From Blastopirellula marina (GTDB lineage Bacteria; Planctomycetota; Planctomycetia; Pirellulales; Pirellulaceae), in NCBI RefSeq assembly GCF_002967715.1, contig NZ_PUIA01000069.1:372001-436000 (forward strand): 64,000 nt of DNA, read 5' to 3'. Of this stretch, positions 17,593 to 26,980 are shown in pieces; position 1 is the first letter of the stretch; each line of letters begins with the position of its first letter. The notes beneath the pieces were generated by a model. That model was not told the origin of the DNA, ran no database searches, and saw only the letters and a list, made by a program, of their open reading frames with translations. Position numbers and translations under genes: made by a program.

Positions 17593-19392
17593 ATGCTGAA
17601 AACCGTTCTTGCGTTTTGTTTGTTGGTGATCACCAGCAGCACCGTTCAAGCCGACGAAACTTCTGTGGCAAAATCGCTGCAATCACGCGTAAAAGCATTT
17701 CATGCGGATGCTCCGAAGGAAGAACTCAAACTGAGGGTCATCTACTTCCATGCGGCCGACCGCGAGCCGCTGTCCGACTACCAGGATCGCCTGCATCGAA
17801 TCGTTTCCGACATCAAGAGGTTCTATGACACCGAGTTTACCCGGATCGGGCTAACCGACATCGAACTTCCGATCGAGATGGAGTCGGGCAAGCTCAAGCT
17901 TCATACCGTGAAGGGCCTGGAAAACCATGATGGCTACGACTACAAGTCGGGGCAAAAGATCCTGCGAGAGATCACGGCCAACCTGAAAGGAGTGATCGAC
18001 CCGGAGCGAGAATTCCTGCTTGTCCTGTGTGGTTTGTGCGACAAGCGAGAAGACGGATCGTATTTCTTCTACTCGCCTTACTACGGCATGGGAGCCAATC
18101 AAACCCGCGGCATCTGCTTTGCCGCCGACTGTGAAATGTTAGACACTCGGAATTACAAGAAGACCGAAGAATGGTTTCGTTACGATGAACACAACGGCAA
18201 ACACCGCCGCACGCTAGGGGACTTCAACAACCTATACATTGGCGGAACGGCCCATGAGCTCGGTCACGGCCTAAGCTTGCCGCACAACCGAGAGCTTCCT
18301 ACAGAAAAGCGAAAACTGGGTACGGCCCTGATGGGGTCGGGCAACTACACCTTCCGCAAAGAACTGGTCGGTGGAAAGGGAAGCTTCATGACGCTCGCCA
18401 GTGCGACGCGGCTGATGTGCCACCCGCTGTTCACCCAGAGCAACAAATCACGATTCGACCGAACCACAATCGACGTCTCGGATATTGAATTCACCAGTAG
18501 TGGCAAGGCCCTTACGGTGCGTGGCAAAGTCCAATCGAATATCGAACCGTTCGCTGTTATTGGCTATAGCGATGCGGAAGGGGGGGACAACTACGACGCT
18601 TATCAATGGACTTCCGAAGTCGCTCCTGACGGTACGTTTGAGGTAACGCTCGACGTCCACAAGCCTGGCAACAACGCCCTGCGATTGAGCTTCTGTCACG
18701 TCAACGGTGCGACCAGCAACGCAAGCTATGCGTTTACAGCTAATCAGCAAGGTGAACCCAACATCCAGGTCCTGAAAGATAACATGGCGATCGCTTCTCT
18801 TGAAAAAGAGATGCTTTCGGGAAACATCCTTCAGGCACGTGAATTCGCCCAGCGATACCTGCAGGCCAACCCGCAGACCGAACTAAAGCCGATGTTCGAT
18901 TACGTCGATGCATTCCACACTAACCCCAAGCTCGTCAAGCTGGCCCAGGTCACGCAAAACGAAGTCTTCCTCTCCGATGCCGAAGCAACCAGCACCAAGG
19001 TCGGCTACGGACGCCCCACGCGAAACAGCTATGTACCGATAAAAAGTCGCCAAGACGGCGGTTTCTTCCTTCGACCAGGCGGACAATTTCACGCCCATGG
19101 CTTTTATGCACACGCCCCATCGCGGTTTACCTTCGATCTCAATGGAGAATGGAAGAAATTCACCGCAGTGGTCGGCATGCAAGGTGGTGCCTGGGGAACC
19201 GCTTCGGCCATCTTTATCGTGAAAGGGGACGGTAAAGAACTCTTTCGTTCCGACAAGCTGCGAACGACCCATGTCGAAAACCTGGATATTGACGTCTCGG
19301 GCATCAAGCAGTTGGAGTTGATCACCGAAACAGGCGAAAGCAACAACAGCGGTTGCTGGTCGGTATGGGGATCGCCAAAGCTTAGCCGCTAA
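17593..19392 (+). CDS. Secreted metzincin-like protein with C-terminal NPCBM domain
   Basis: A secreted protein of about 599 residues starting at ATG 17593 (MLKTVLAFCLLVITSSTVQA is the signal peptide). At about residue 220 the motif HELGHGLSLPHN gives HExxHxxxxxH, the zinc-binding pattern of metzincins, with serine where glycine is usual. It is preceded by a long domain that would hold the rest of the protease fold. The last 150 residues (YGRPTRNSYVPIKSR..., FHAHGFYAHAPSRFTFDLNG, ISG-type LELITETG) match the NPCBM/NEW2 carbohydrate-binding domain. It is probably a zinc protease acting on a glycosylated target outside the cytoplasm. This is inferred from motifs only. Confidence 0.78.
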   Translation: MLKTVLAFCLLVITSSTVQADETSVAKSLQSRVKAFHADAPKEELKLRVIYFHAADREPLSDYQDRLHRIVSDIKRFYDTEFTRIGLTDIELPIEMESGKLKLHTVKGLENHDGYDYKSGQKILREITANLKGVIDPEREFLLVLCGLCDKREDGSYFFYSPYYGMGANQTRGICFAADCEMLDTRNYKKTEEWFRYDEHNGKHRRTLGDFNNLYIGGTAHELGHGLSLPHNRELPTEKRKLGTALMGSGNYTFRKELVGGKGSFMTLASATRLMCHPLFTQSNKSRFDRTTIDVSDIEFTSSGKALTVRGKVQSNIEPFAVIGYSDAEGGDNYDAYQWTSEVAPDGTFEVTLDVHKPGNNALRLSFCHVNGATSNASYAFTANQQGEPNIQVLKDNMAIASLEKEMLSGNILQAREFAQRYLQANPQTELKPMFDYVDAFHTNPKLVKLAQVTQNEVFLSDAEATSTKVGYGRPTRNSYVPIKSRQDGGFFLRPGGQFHAHGFYAHAPSRFTFDLNGEWKKFTAVVGMQGGAWGTASAIFIVKGDGKELFRSDKLRTTHVENLDIDVSGIKQLELITETGESNNSGCWSVWGSPKLSR

Positions 19393-19402
19393 GTGGCGCT
19401 AA

Positions 19403-20257
19403 CTACGAAGCCGAGCGAAACGGCAAGATCGTGGGCTCGGCTTGTTCTTCAACAACGACTCGTTCGGTTGGCTTTGCGACCAGGTAATCACGCTGCGCTG
19501 CCTGGAGCCAGAATCGCCCCTTGGCCGAAGTTTCCTTCTGCTTGTCGAGCGGCGTGGACGTGGCGAAGAAAGAGACTTCGTTTTCACCGGGCAAGTGCGA
19601 CTCGGCCCATTTTTCCGCGGCCACAGTCAGGTGATTCAAAACGCGTTCGACTTCCACACGGTGAAACTCGACGTCTTCCTTGGAAAGCTTGCGCGGGATC
19701 TCGATGGCCTGGCCCATGATCATCCGTGCCCGAGTGAAAGGGCGGGGCACGGCGAACTTGTCCCAGGTCCCGAGACGAAAAGGGCGGTCCATCCCAAATC
19801 CCATCGGGATGATGGGCATCTGCAACTTCGAGGCGAGATAGATCGGTCCCTGCGCCATCTCACGACGAGGTCCTCGTGGTCCATCAGGTGTGATCGCCAG
19901 ATGCTGACGGCGCGAAACTTTGATCAACTCTTTCAGTGCCGCGATACTTCCCCAATTGGAAGAACCTCGGACCGTACCAAACCCCATGATCGATGCAGCG
20001 TGGGCCAGCCACTCGGCGTCGCGATGCCGACTCAAAAGCATCGAGAGATTGCAGTGCCCCCTTAGCGCGAAGGGGATCAGGATGTACTCGTGCCAAAAAA
20101 TATAGATGCCACGCCGTGGACAAAACGGGTTGGCTGGGTCGTTTTGTGCCTGAACATACATTGCCCGCACGTCGAGCGTACTCATCATCGATTTGACCAT
20201 CGTCACGAGGGCAGCGCCCCCAGCGCGGGCAATCCAAGTAGGATGAGTTTTTCGCAT
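19403..20257 (-). CDS. Lysophospholipid acyltransferase family protein (DUF374-like)
   Basis: A 284-residue protein of the DUF374 branch of acyltransferases, predicted to act at the inner membrane on lipid A or phospholipid precursors. The visible motifs are WHEYILIPF (the HxxxxD block is replaced by H-E-Y), SRHRDAEWLA, GSSNWGSIAALKELIK and TPDGPRGPRR, which binds the acceptor phosphate. It lacks a clear membrane segment. The C-terminal 60 residues are unusual (SFFATSTPLDKQKETSAKGR...). It is convergent with the metzincin gene and followed downstream by dapF only in map order, not in transcription. Confidence 0.85.
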   Translation of the reverse strand: MRKTHPTWIARAGGAALVTMVKSMMSTLDVRAMYVQAQNDPANPFCPRRGIYIFWHEYILIPFALRGHCNLSMLLSRHRDAEWLAHAASIMGFGTVRGSSNWGSIAALKELIKVSRRQHLAITPDGPRGPRREMAQGPIYLASKLQMPIIPMGFGMDRPFRLGTWDKFAVPRPFTRARMIMGQAIEIPRKLSKEDVEFHRVEVERVLNHLTVAAEKWAESHLPGENEVSFFATSTPLDKQKETSAKGRFWLQAAQRDYLVAKPTERVVVEEQAEPTILPFRSAS

Positions 20258-20288
20258 GGCTTCCTTGCCTTATGCAGTGGGTTCGACG

Positions 20289-21167
20289 TTAGGCGAGTTG
20301 AGAATACAGGGGCACGCCATGCGGGACTGGCCAGACTCCGCTGAAGACTTCTTCGGCAGGCCCCGTCATATAAACGTGATTGTCCGATTCGTTCCAGTGC
20401 AGTTCTAAATCACCACCGAGCAGATGATTCAAAATCCTTCTTTCGAGCTTGCCAGTCAGCACGCCGGCGACACAAACGGCACTGGCCCCGGTTCCGCAGG
20501 CAAGTGTTTCACCGCTGCCGCGTTCCCACGTTCGCTGACGAACTTCGGTCGGACTGATGATCTCGATGAACTCAACATTCACGCGTGCAGGGAACTGAGC
20601 CGCTTTCTCGATCTGGGGTCCGATCTTCAAGACCAGGTCGTCGTCCGCTTTGTCGACGAAGATAACGCAGTGCGGATTGCCCATCGAAACGCAGGTCACT
20701 TCAAACTCGCGTCCGCCAGCTTCCAAACGTTGCAAGACAACCGGAGTTTCACCGAACGTTGTGGGAATCTTGGCTGCATCAAGGATCGGCTCGCCCATGT
20801 TCACGGTAACGCGTTTGGCCAGATTGCCGTCGGTCTCTAGCTGCACCGAAAGGACACCGGCACCCGTTTCGAGGGAAAGCTTGTCCTTCTTGGCGATACC
20901 GTGGTCGTAAACGTACTTCGCCACGCAGCGAAGACCGTTGCCGCACATTTCCGCCTCGGAACCATCCGCGTTAAACATCCGCATCCGAGCATCGGCGACC
21001 TCAGACGGAGTGATCAAGATCAAACCATCCCCGCCAATTCCGAAATGCCGATCCGAAACCAACGGTGCCAACGTTTCCGGCGGAGCAGGAAGTTGTTCTT
21101 CAAACAAATTCACATACACGTAGTCGTTTCCGGCTCCGTGCATTTTCGTAAAACGCAGTTGCGACAT
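20289..21167 (-). CDS. dapF: Diaminopimelate epimerase
   Basis: DapF converts LL- to meso-diaminopimelate, needed for lysine and peptidoglycan. Both active-site cysteine loops are present: EMCGNGLRC and [11 protein letters not shown]. The start is the ATG at 21167 ([19 protein letters not shown]), as in homologues, giving 292 residues; the frame is open to 21293 but the extra 42 residues do not fit the family. Other conserved blocks are [18 protein letters not shown], and RVNVEFIEI. The presence of dapF is consistent with peptidoglycan synthesis in this lineage. Confidence 0.97.
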   Translation of the reverse strand: MSQLRFTKMHGAGNDYVYVNLFEEQLPAPPETLAPLVSDRHFGIGGDGLILITPSEVADARMRMFNADGSEAEMCGNGLRCVAKYVYDHGIAKKDKLSLETGAGVLSVQLETDGNLAKRVTVNMGEPILDAAKIPTTFGETPVVLQRLEAGGREFEVTCVSMGNPHCVIFVDKADDDLVLKIGPQIEKAAQFPARVNVEFIEIISPTEVRQRTWERGSGETLACGTGASAVCVAGVLTGKLERRILNHLLGGDLELHWNESDNHVYMTGPAEEVFSGVWPVPHGVPLYSQLA

Positions 21168-21425
21168 CAGGTTTCCAGGCAGCGGTGTAAAGTGATCGGT
21201 GCAGTGAAGTTCATATCCTACCGTGAAGAGGGCTAAAAGGTTAAGACCGTTCGCCAGTGATGGCAAATACGATAGAAATTCCGCACTGCCCATGAAAGGG
21301 GCAAAGACTTTCGAAACGAGGGCGATCTCGAATCAGGCGTTTCGCCTATGCAAAGACGCTAAGCCCTTGACTAACAAGCAGATAGAAAGCCAGAAAGGAA
21401 AGAACGGCCGCTAACAGAGCGATTG

Positions 21426-21767
21426 TCAGCCGCTCAGGTCGATTTCTCGTCCTGTGATTCCGCTCGGATCTTTCTGGACGCTCGATTCGTAAGTAGCGTC
21501 CCCTTCGAGTTCAGCTTCCGGTTCGTCCGAGTCATGGCCAGGGCGTTCCCAGGCGCGTCTTCCGTCTGCGTCTCGGTCTGAAGCCTTCTCGCTTTCGTCC
21601 GGGTCACCAATGCCAGCGGCTTTTTCCGCTTTCTCGGTCGAGTCGACCACGCGGGCGTGGGTGCTGGTCGCCTGCTGGGCTCCGGTTACATCCGAGGAAT
21701 TGCGCTGGGCTAGATTGGTAGCCGCAATCGAACTGGCTATCGATGCCCCCATCGGTCCTACGCTCAT
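21426..21767 (-). CDS. Small hydrophilic protein of unknown function
   Basis: A 113-residue protein with an N-terminal Ala/Ser-rich stretch (MSVGPMGASIASSIAATNLA) and a very acidic, disordered C-terminal half (DPDESEKASDRDADG, EPEAELEGD). No signal peptide or domain is obvious. The first 20 residues look amphipathic rather than a true signal. I could not recognise a family. Intergenic stretches on both sides (21168-21425 and 21768-22003) show nothing further. Confidence 0.5.
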   Translation of the reverse strand: MSVGPMGASIASSIAATNLAQRNSSDVTGAQQATSTHARVVDSTEKAEKAAGIGDPDESEKASDRDADGRRAWERPGHDSDEPEAELEGDATYESSVQKDPSGITGREIDLSG

Positions 21768-22003
21768 GACTTCGATCCTCGGAGTGCCCCAGGCGATGCA
21801 GGCTGGAAGTTGCCCGCCGGCACTCCCCTCAACACTTTAGGGAGTGCTCTAGGGTGAACCCTTGGTCAGGTTCCCCTACAAGTCAAACGACTACGGATGC
21901 ATGAAGGCGAATCGAGGTGATTTCCGCGTGAATATTGCTTCTATTTGATATCATCGTCACGTCTTCCCCCCATCTTAAGGAGACTTCCGAGGGGACATTC
22001 GTG

Positions 22004-25000
22004 CTAGCGAGGAATCGAGTTTCCACGACGAATGGCCGCTGGCGAATCCGAACTGGGAGGCGAGCCGATAGGAAGACGTACGGCTCTCGCCGGAAAAAGT
22101 TGTTCCAGAGTTTCATTGACCATGGGGAAAATTTCTTGCTCGGTCGTCGGATTGTCGACCGTTCCCCCCACATGGATCACCATCAAGCTGCGACTGGCCT
22201 GGCCAATCATCTGGCGAACGACCGGCACGTCGAACGTTTGGTTGCCGAACTCGGTGTAGAAACGCATGCTGATCTGGCCATCAAGATTGGCCTCGCCGTT
22301 CCCTTTCAAAGAGAGCGCCTCGCCAGATAGTCGCATGTCGTCTAGATAAACGTAGTTGCCGGCGACGCGGTATTTGATGTCGGCCGAGTTGAACGCATTG
22401 GTATCCGGAAACCGCGCGTTGAGCACGTTCAGCATCGCGACGGCCAGCGGCAGTTGGTACATGTTGGCATCGCGTAACTGCAAGGAACCTGTACCGTCGT
22501 AGGTATGCGTTCCTTCCATCGTGCCGGTCAGGCTGATGTTACCAAACAGGCGTCCCGACGTTTGCCCACGGTTCTGTTGTCCCAGGTCAATCAGCATCTG
22601 TCCGACGGTACCGTTGACCAGCGTCACGTCGGTTTGAAACGGCTGCGTTCCGGCCAGTTGCATACGACTATCGATCGAGATCACGCCGCCAAAGGTATTC
22701 GCGGTGACATGCCGCGGAGGCTGATCTTCCGTTCGAGGGACATGTCGACCGGTAAGAAACTGCGTTTCATCAATCCAGAACGGTCCTCGGACGTTCGATA
22801 GTGGAATACCACGGGAGGTGACACTATCTAAGTGAAATTCACCAAACGACCGAGCCCCGGACTCATCGGACTGCCCCTCGAACCGGATTGCTCCGTAAAT
22901 GTTGCTGATGATGGCACCGCGTCGGATCTGTCCGCCGGCCATGTGCACGGTCATATCCCAGTTCATTTGAACCGGACGACCTGGGTTAGGATTGGAAAGT
23001 ACAACCACGCCATCGGCATGAAAGAGGGGACCTATTTGCAGTTGCTGCAGTGACGCCTCGAGCTTTTCCGGAACCGCTAACAACAGGTCACGATCGACCA
23101 CGATGTTTTCGATGCGCAAACCCTCGAACCGAATCTGCCAACGTCGGTCTTCGGGGAAGAAACAGCTACCGTTGGTCGAAACACGCAGGTCGCCATGACG
23201 CGCGGTCATCTGCTTGAGAGTGATCTGCCCGTTACGAAATTCGACACTGCCGACGACTTCGTCCAGCACGTACGGAAAGCCAACCGGCTCGACCGAGATC
23301 GCACGTCCTGAAAGATTTCGGCTACGCTCCCACTTCTGAGCATTCACCCACAGGTCGCAATCACCGGTCTGGTTAGGCCAATGCAGTTGGACGTCCATGT
23401 GATCGATAGAACCGCGAGGGCGAAGTTGATCCCAACCTTCCTGCGCCGAGCCTGGAATGGCCGATTTAAGTTCGTCATCCAGGGGAACGTCTTTGCAGGC
23501 AAATGATAGATTCAGGTCGCCTCGTTTATCGCCGGGAACCTCTCGCCAGGTCCCCCGGCATGTGATGTGCCCACTGTCGTTGTAGCCTTGCAACTGCTCG
23601 ATAGTGACGACCCCATCCTTCCACTCGATCTGGCCGTTGATTTTGGAGATGGGGTAGGGAAACTTCTCGTATTTGACCGACGCGTCGATGATTTCCATCC
23701 GCAGCGTCTTATCCGGCTTCTGCTCTGGCTGGCTGTGCGTGACGATGGTGAAATCGACATTGGCAGCCCCCTGCAGATGGAAGGAACGTGCCACGTTGCA
23801 GACATCTTCCTGAGCCACATGCAGCGCATGCTCGAACGTCGAATCCCAGTGAACTGGGTCAAGCGAACGAACACGTATCGGTCCGCTGCTGTAGGGACCA
23901 GGATCCATCACGCTTCCCACGATCGCAATTCGCGACTTGCCGGCGTGAGCCAGCAGATCAATATCGAGCAGGCGATCCTTGAAGTCGATCTTTCCCCGAG
24001 CGTCGGTCACCGGGTACGGGAACTCCTCGAAGACGAAGTTCGTGCCGCGACAGTTCGCATGGATCTCTGGGATCCACTTCTGACCATCGAAGTCAAGCTT
24101 CACCGACGCATCGAGCGTCCCTGAGGGTTGATAGCGTCCCCAACTTCGCTGCATACCACTGGGCAGCATGCTGGCCAGCCCCTGGTGCAGGGTAATGTTC
24201 TTGAGTGTTGCCGAAACATGCACAGGGCTGTTGGCCTGCCAACCGTTTCTCGAGAGAGACGCACTGACCGAGCCATTCTCATAAAATGCAATCAGCTTCT
24301 CGACACGTATGCCAGGAGGCGAAGCGATAAGGCGTCCCTGAATACGCTCGACCGTGCCTGGAATGCGAGGATCGCTCCACGTTCCTTCCCGCACGTCTAC
24401 GGTGGCCAGGTAGTTAGTAAGTCCGCTTGAATTGCCCGAGACCTGAAAAGAGGCATCGGCCGAAGCTTCAAGATGAACCAAGTCCTTGATGTGGTTCTTC
24501 CACTCTTCAGGGCAGAGTTTCCACAGGTCGTCATCGATTTGAAGATTCGAGATGTTTCCCTGGGCGGCGAATGACTGGGCCGTTTCATCGATCAGCCCGG
24601 TAACCGTAGCCGACTCCCAGTTCTGACAGTTGAGAGTTGCCTTGATTCGTTTCTGGGTACGCGTTTGCCCGGCGAATTCCCCCATACCAGGAGCCGCTTC
24701 GGTTTTGATTTGAAAGTTGACGTTGTCCAGAATTCGCCGCACGTTTCCCCCGCGACGATCGGCCAGCAAGAGCGACGCATCGAAGACTTCGATCGCCGGG
24801 TTGTCGTCTCCCCATTTGGGCATGGGAAAGAGATGCTTCAGATTCGTGCTTCCATCGGTATCGATGGTGGCCGTCAACCGGGGACGTCTCGCCACGATCT
24901 TGTCGACCTGGAAGTCGCCAGAAGCGAGTTTGCGAGGGTCGGTCGTGCAGTAGACCATGATCTCGTCGACCGACACCATTTCTTGCGATTGGTACAGGCT

Positions 25001-25258
25001 CGACCGCTGCGCCAGCGATAGGCCACGGATCTCGATTCCTTTCCCTTCGATAAACCGAGCCGAGCGAACCGAGACCAACAGATGGCTATAGTGACTGGCG
25101 AATTTCTTCTCGACATGCGATCGAATTTCGTTATTCAGGTTGTGATAGAGATACAACCCGAGCGCGCACGCCAACACGGCCACGGTTAACGTGGTCCATT
25201 TGATGAAACGGCACGAAGCAGAAAAAAAACGACTCACCCGGGATGGAATCCTTTCCAA
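22004..25258 (-). CDS. Large AsmA-like membrane-anchored protein
   Basis: A 1084-residue protein with one N-terminal membrane helix (about 20-42: WTTLTVAVLACALGLYLYHN). The rest is a long series of beta-rich repeats: recurring strands of the form F-x-G-x-x-I-x-N-I-x-V and D-x-x-G-x-I-x-x-K-D/N-G. The C-terminal 200 residues resemble the AsmA/TamB-type end (GSLQLRDANMYQLPLAVAMLNVL, SLKGNGEANLDG). Such proteins are elongated periplasmic bridges that may move lipids between membranes. Assignment is by repeat pattern, not by an obvious motif. It is a single gene with about 90 bases to the glycosyltransferase on its right. Confidence 0.75.
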   Translation of the reverse strand: MERIPSRVSRFFSASCRFIKWTTLTVAVLACALGLYLYHNLNNEIRSHVEKKFASHYSHLLVSVRSARFIEGKGIEIRGLSLAQRSSLYQSQEMVSVDEIMVYCTTDPRKLASGDFQVDKIVARRPRLTATIDTDGSTNLKHLFPMPKWGDDNPAIEVFDASLLLADRRGGNVRRILDNVNFQIKTEAAPGMGEFAGQTRTQKRIKATLNCQNWESATVTGLIDETAQSFAAQGNISNLQIDDDLWKLCPEEWKNHIKDLVHLEASADASFQVSGNSSGLTNYLATVDVREGTWSDPRIPGTVERIQGRLIASPPGIRVEKLIAFYENGSVSASLSRNGWQANSPVHVSATLKNITLHQGLASMLPSGMQRSWGRYQPSGTLDASVKLDFDGQKWIPEIHANCRGTNFVFEEFPYPVTDARGKIDFKDRLLDIDLLAHAGKSRIAIVGSVMDPGPYSSGPIRVRSLDPVHWDSTFEHALHVAQEDVCNVARSFHLQGAANVDFTIVTHSQPEQKPDKTLRMEIIDASVKYEKFPYPISKINGQIEWKDGVVTIEQLQGYNDSGHITCRGTWREVPGDKRGDLNLSFACKDVPLDDELKSAIPGSAQEGWDQLRPRGSIDHMDVQLHWPNQTGDCDLWVNAQKWERSRNLSGRAISVEPVGFPYVLDEVVGSVEFRNGQITLKQMTARHGDLRVSTNGSCFFPEDRRWQIRFEGLRIENIVVDRDLLLAVPEKLEASLQQLQIGPLFHADGVVVLSNPNPGRPVQMNWDMTVHMAGGQIRRGAIISNIYGAIRFEGQSDESGARSFGEFHLDSVTSRGIPLSNVRGPFWIDETQFLTGRHVPRTEDQPPRHVTANTFGGVISIDSRMQLAGTQPFQTDVTLVNGTVGQMLIDLGQQNRGQTSGRLFGNISLTGTMEGTHTYDGTGSLQLRDANMYQLPLAVAMLNVLNARFPDTNAFNSADIKYRVAGNYVYLDDMRLSGEALSLKGNGEANLDGQISMRFYTEFGNQTFDVPVVRQMIGQASRSLMVIHVGGTVDNPTTEQEIFPMVNETLEQLFPARAVRLPIGSPPSSDSPAAIRRGNSIPR

Positions 25259-25346
25259 ACGGTCAGATGTCGCTAAATCTTGGCAGAATCAGGCCTTCTG
25301 GTAAACGTCGGTTTGGGCGCTAGCAAGGGTTTTCTAGCACTCAATT

Positions 25347-26648
25347 TCAGTTATCGGCAGGAGCACCAGTGGTGGATCGCTGCAGGTAAGTTCTCCACCA
25401 GCCAGCAATCAAGCCAGCACTGAGGATCGCCAGGGCTAGCATGGGCGGCTGTCGATACCGAATCGAACTGACGAAGACCATGTGCAGGCAGCAATAATAG
25501 AAGATAGGTAAGGCTAACAGAAAATAAACCCACATCCGTCGGGCATACAGCACCATAGCAAGCAGACCGGTTAACACGATTGGCATATAGCCCAAAGCCG
25601 TCAAGACATCCATTTTGCCAATCACTGCCGGATCGTTCCCCAGCGGAGTCCAGTAACGCCACAATTTAACGCCAGCCAGATGGAACACCTTGGCAGGGTT
25701 TTGTTTGGCCCATTCGATCGAAGCCTGCTTCATGCGGTCGTCGAGACGCGATTCAAATGTCCCAGGCAGGGGGCCATCCATGCCTGCTTCCTCGGCCGCC
25801 AAATCGTGCTTGAAACCGGCAACGTAGCTCATATCGCTCGCACCAGTGGCCATGGGACTGATCCCATCGTACAGACTCGCTCCAACCTGAAGCGTCGTCG
25901 GCACGAATTTGCCGACCACCACGTAGTTGCGAACCCACCATGGGGTAAGCACCAATACTGCCACAATCGCGGCGGTGGCATAGGTGAGCACCTGCTGTTT
26001 GCGATGACCATAAAACAGTAGCCCAATCGGTGCCGCAAACAAGGGAAACATCAGCCAGCTAGGCCGTATCAAAATCGCCAGGCCGAATGCCAATCCGGAA
26101 AGAGCTGCGAACTTCGTCCGGCGCGAGCCATCTTCTGCCTGCAACGCGAGAATGAGCCACCCAAGATTCAAAAGCATGAACGGAACGAACGGGGCCTCGC
26201 TCAAGATGAAAACGCTCATCGCGATCGCCCCGGGGTAAAGGGCGACGAGCAAAGCCGCCACCACCGCAGCCACAGGATCGAACAGCATCCGGGCAATCCA
26301 CGCCGCCAGCCAGATTGCGAGCGTCCCGCAAACAATCCCGATCAATCGCAGGGCAAGGGTAGGGGGCTGATCGGTCAGCCAGTATGCCGGAGCCAGAAGC
26401 AGTGGATAGCCAGGCGTTCGCGCCACCTGGGCATCTCCGTAGACAAAGTCCTCACCTCGGGCGAGATGCTGAGCCAACACTTCGTAGCTGAGACTATCTC
26501 CGAAGAAAAAACGGTCCCCCTCGGGAATTCTCGACTCCCACCAAACGGCCGCCCCCAGTCGAATCACCGCCCCGAAAACAATGATCGCCAGCAACAGCCA
26601 GCCGAATTCTCGTTTTTGAGGCTCCGCAACTTGTTGGTTACTAGACAT
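25347..26648 (-). CDS. GT39/ArnT-like integral membrane glycosyltransferase
   Basis: A 433-residue polytopic membrane protein with about ten hydrophobic segments. The first loop holds an acidic stretch after helix 1 (GDRFFFGDSLSYEVLAQHLARGEDF) and RTPGYPLLLAPAY, the pattern seen in lipid-linked sugar transferases of the PMT/ArnT superfamily. Two loops are basic or polar (YAGRRMW type). Family members use polyprenyl-phosphate sugars and act outside the inner membrane. The sugar and acceptor cannot be told. The gene starts after a 330-base gap shared with the divergent MFS transporter. Confidence 0.8.
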   Translation of the reverse strand: MSSNQQVAEPQKREFGWLLLAIIVFGAVIRLGAAVWWESRIPEGDRFFFGDSLSYEVLAQHLARGEDFVYGDAQVARTPGYPLLLAPAYWLTDQPPTLALRLIGIVCGTLAIWLAAWIARMLFDPVAAVVAALLVALYPGAIAMSVFILSEAPFVPFMLLNLGWLILALQAEDGSRRTKFAALSGLAFGLAILIRPSWLMFPLFAAPIGLLFYGHRKQQVLTYATAAIVAVLVLTPWWVRNYVVVGKFVPTTLQVGASLYDGISPMATGASDMSYVAGFKHDLAAEEAGMDGPLPGTFESRLDDRMKQASIEWAKQNPAKVFHLAGVKLWRYWTPLGNDPAVIGKMDVLTALGYMPIVLTGLLAMVLYARRMWVYFLLALPIFYYCCLHMVFVSSIRYRQPPMLALAILSAGLIAGWWRTYLQRSTTGAPADN

Positions 26649-26980
26649 TTAGGTGACCGGCAACGTGAGGAGGATCGTGCTTTTAACGATCCGGCAAAGG
26701 AGAACACTGGCAAACCAGGTAAACTATACGCGTTTGTGCAATATTAGCGCCTTAGGGGAAATCTTGCCCGAAATCACCCCAGGACAATAGTTTACTTCCA
26801 TGAACGAGTCGGTATACTCGGACTGCCACGCAATATGCGAGGCACAAATTCACGTTTTTCTCGTCTTATCCAGTTCCACCCCATGAACTGGTCAAACTCG
26901 ATCTAGTACTGCCCACACCAAGAGCGGTCGTCAATACTGCCCCCCATTATGCACAGTTTTGTGTAGGAGATTTTCTTCCC
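26649..26980. other. Intergenic region between divergent genes
   Basis: About 330 bases between the glycosyltransferase and the MFS transporter. I see no gene, tRNA or repeat. Promoters for both genes should lie here. TAGGAGA about ten bases before the ATG at 26981 is the MFS ribosome-binding site. Confidence 0.4.
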
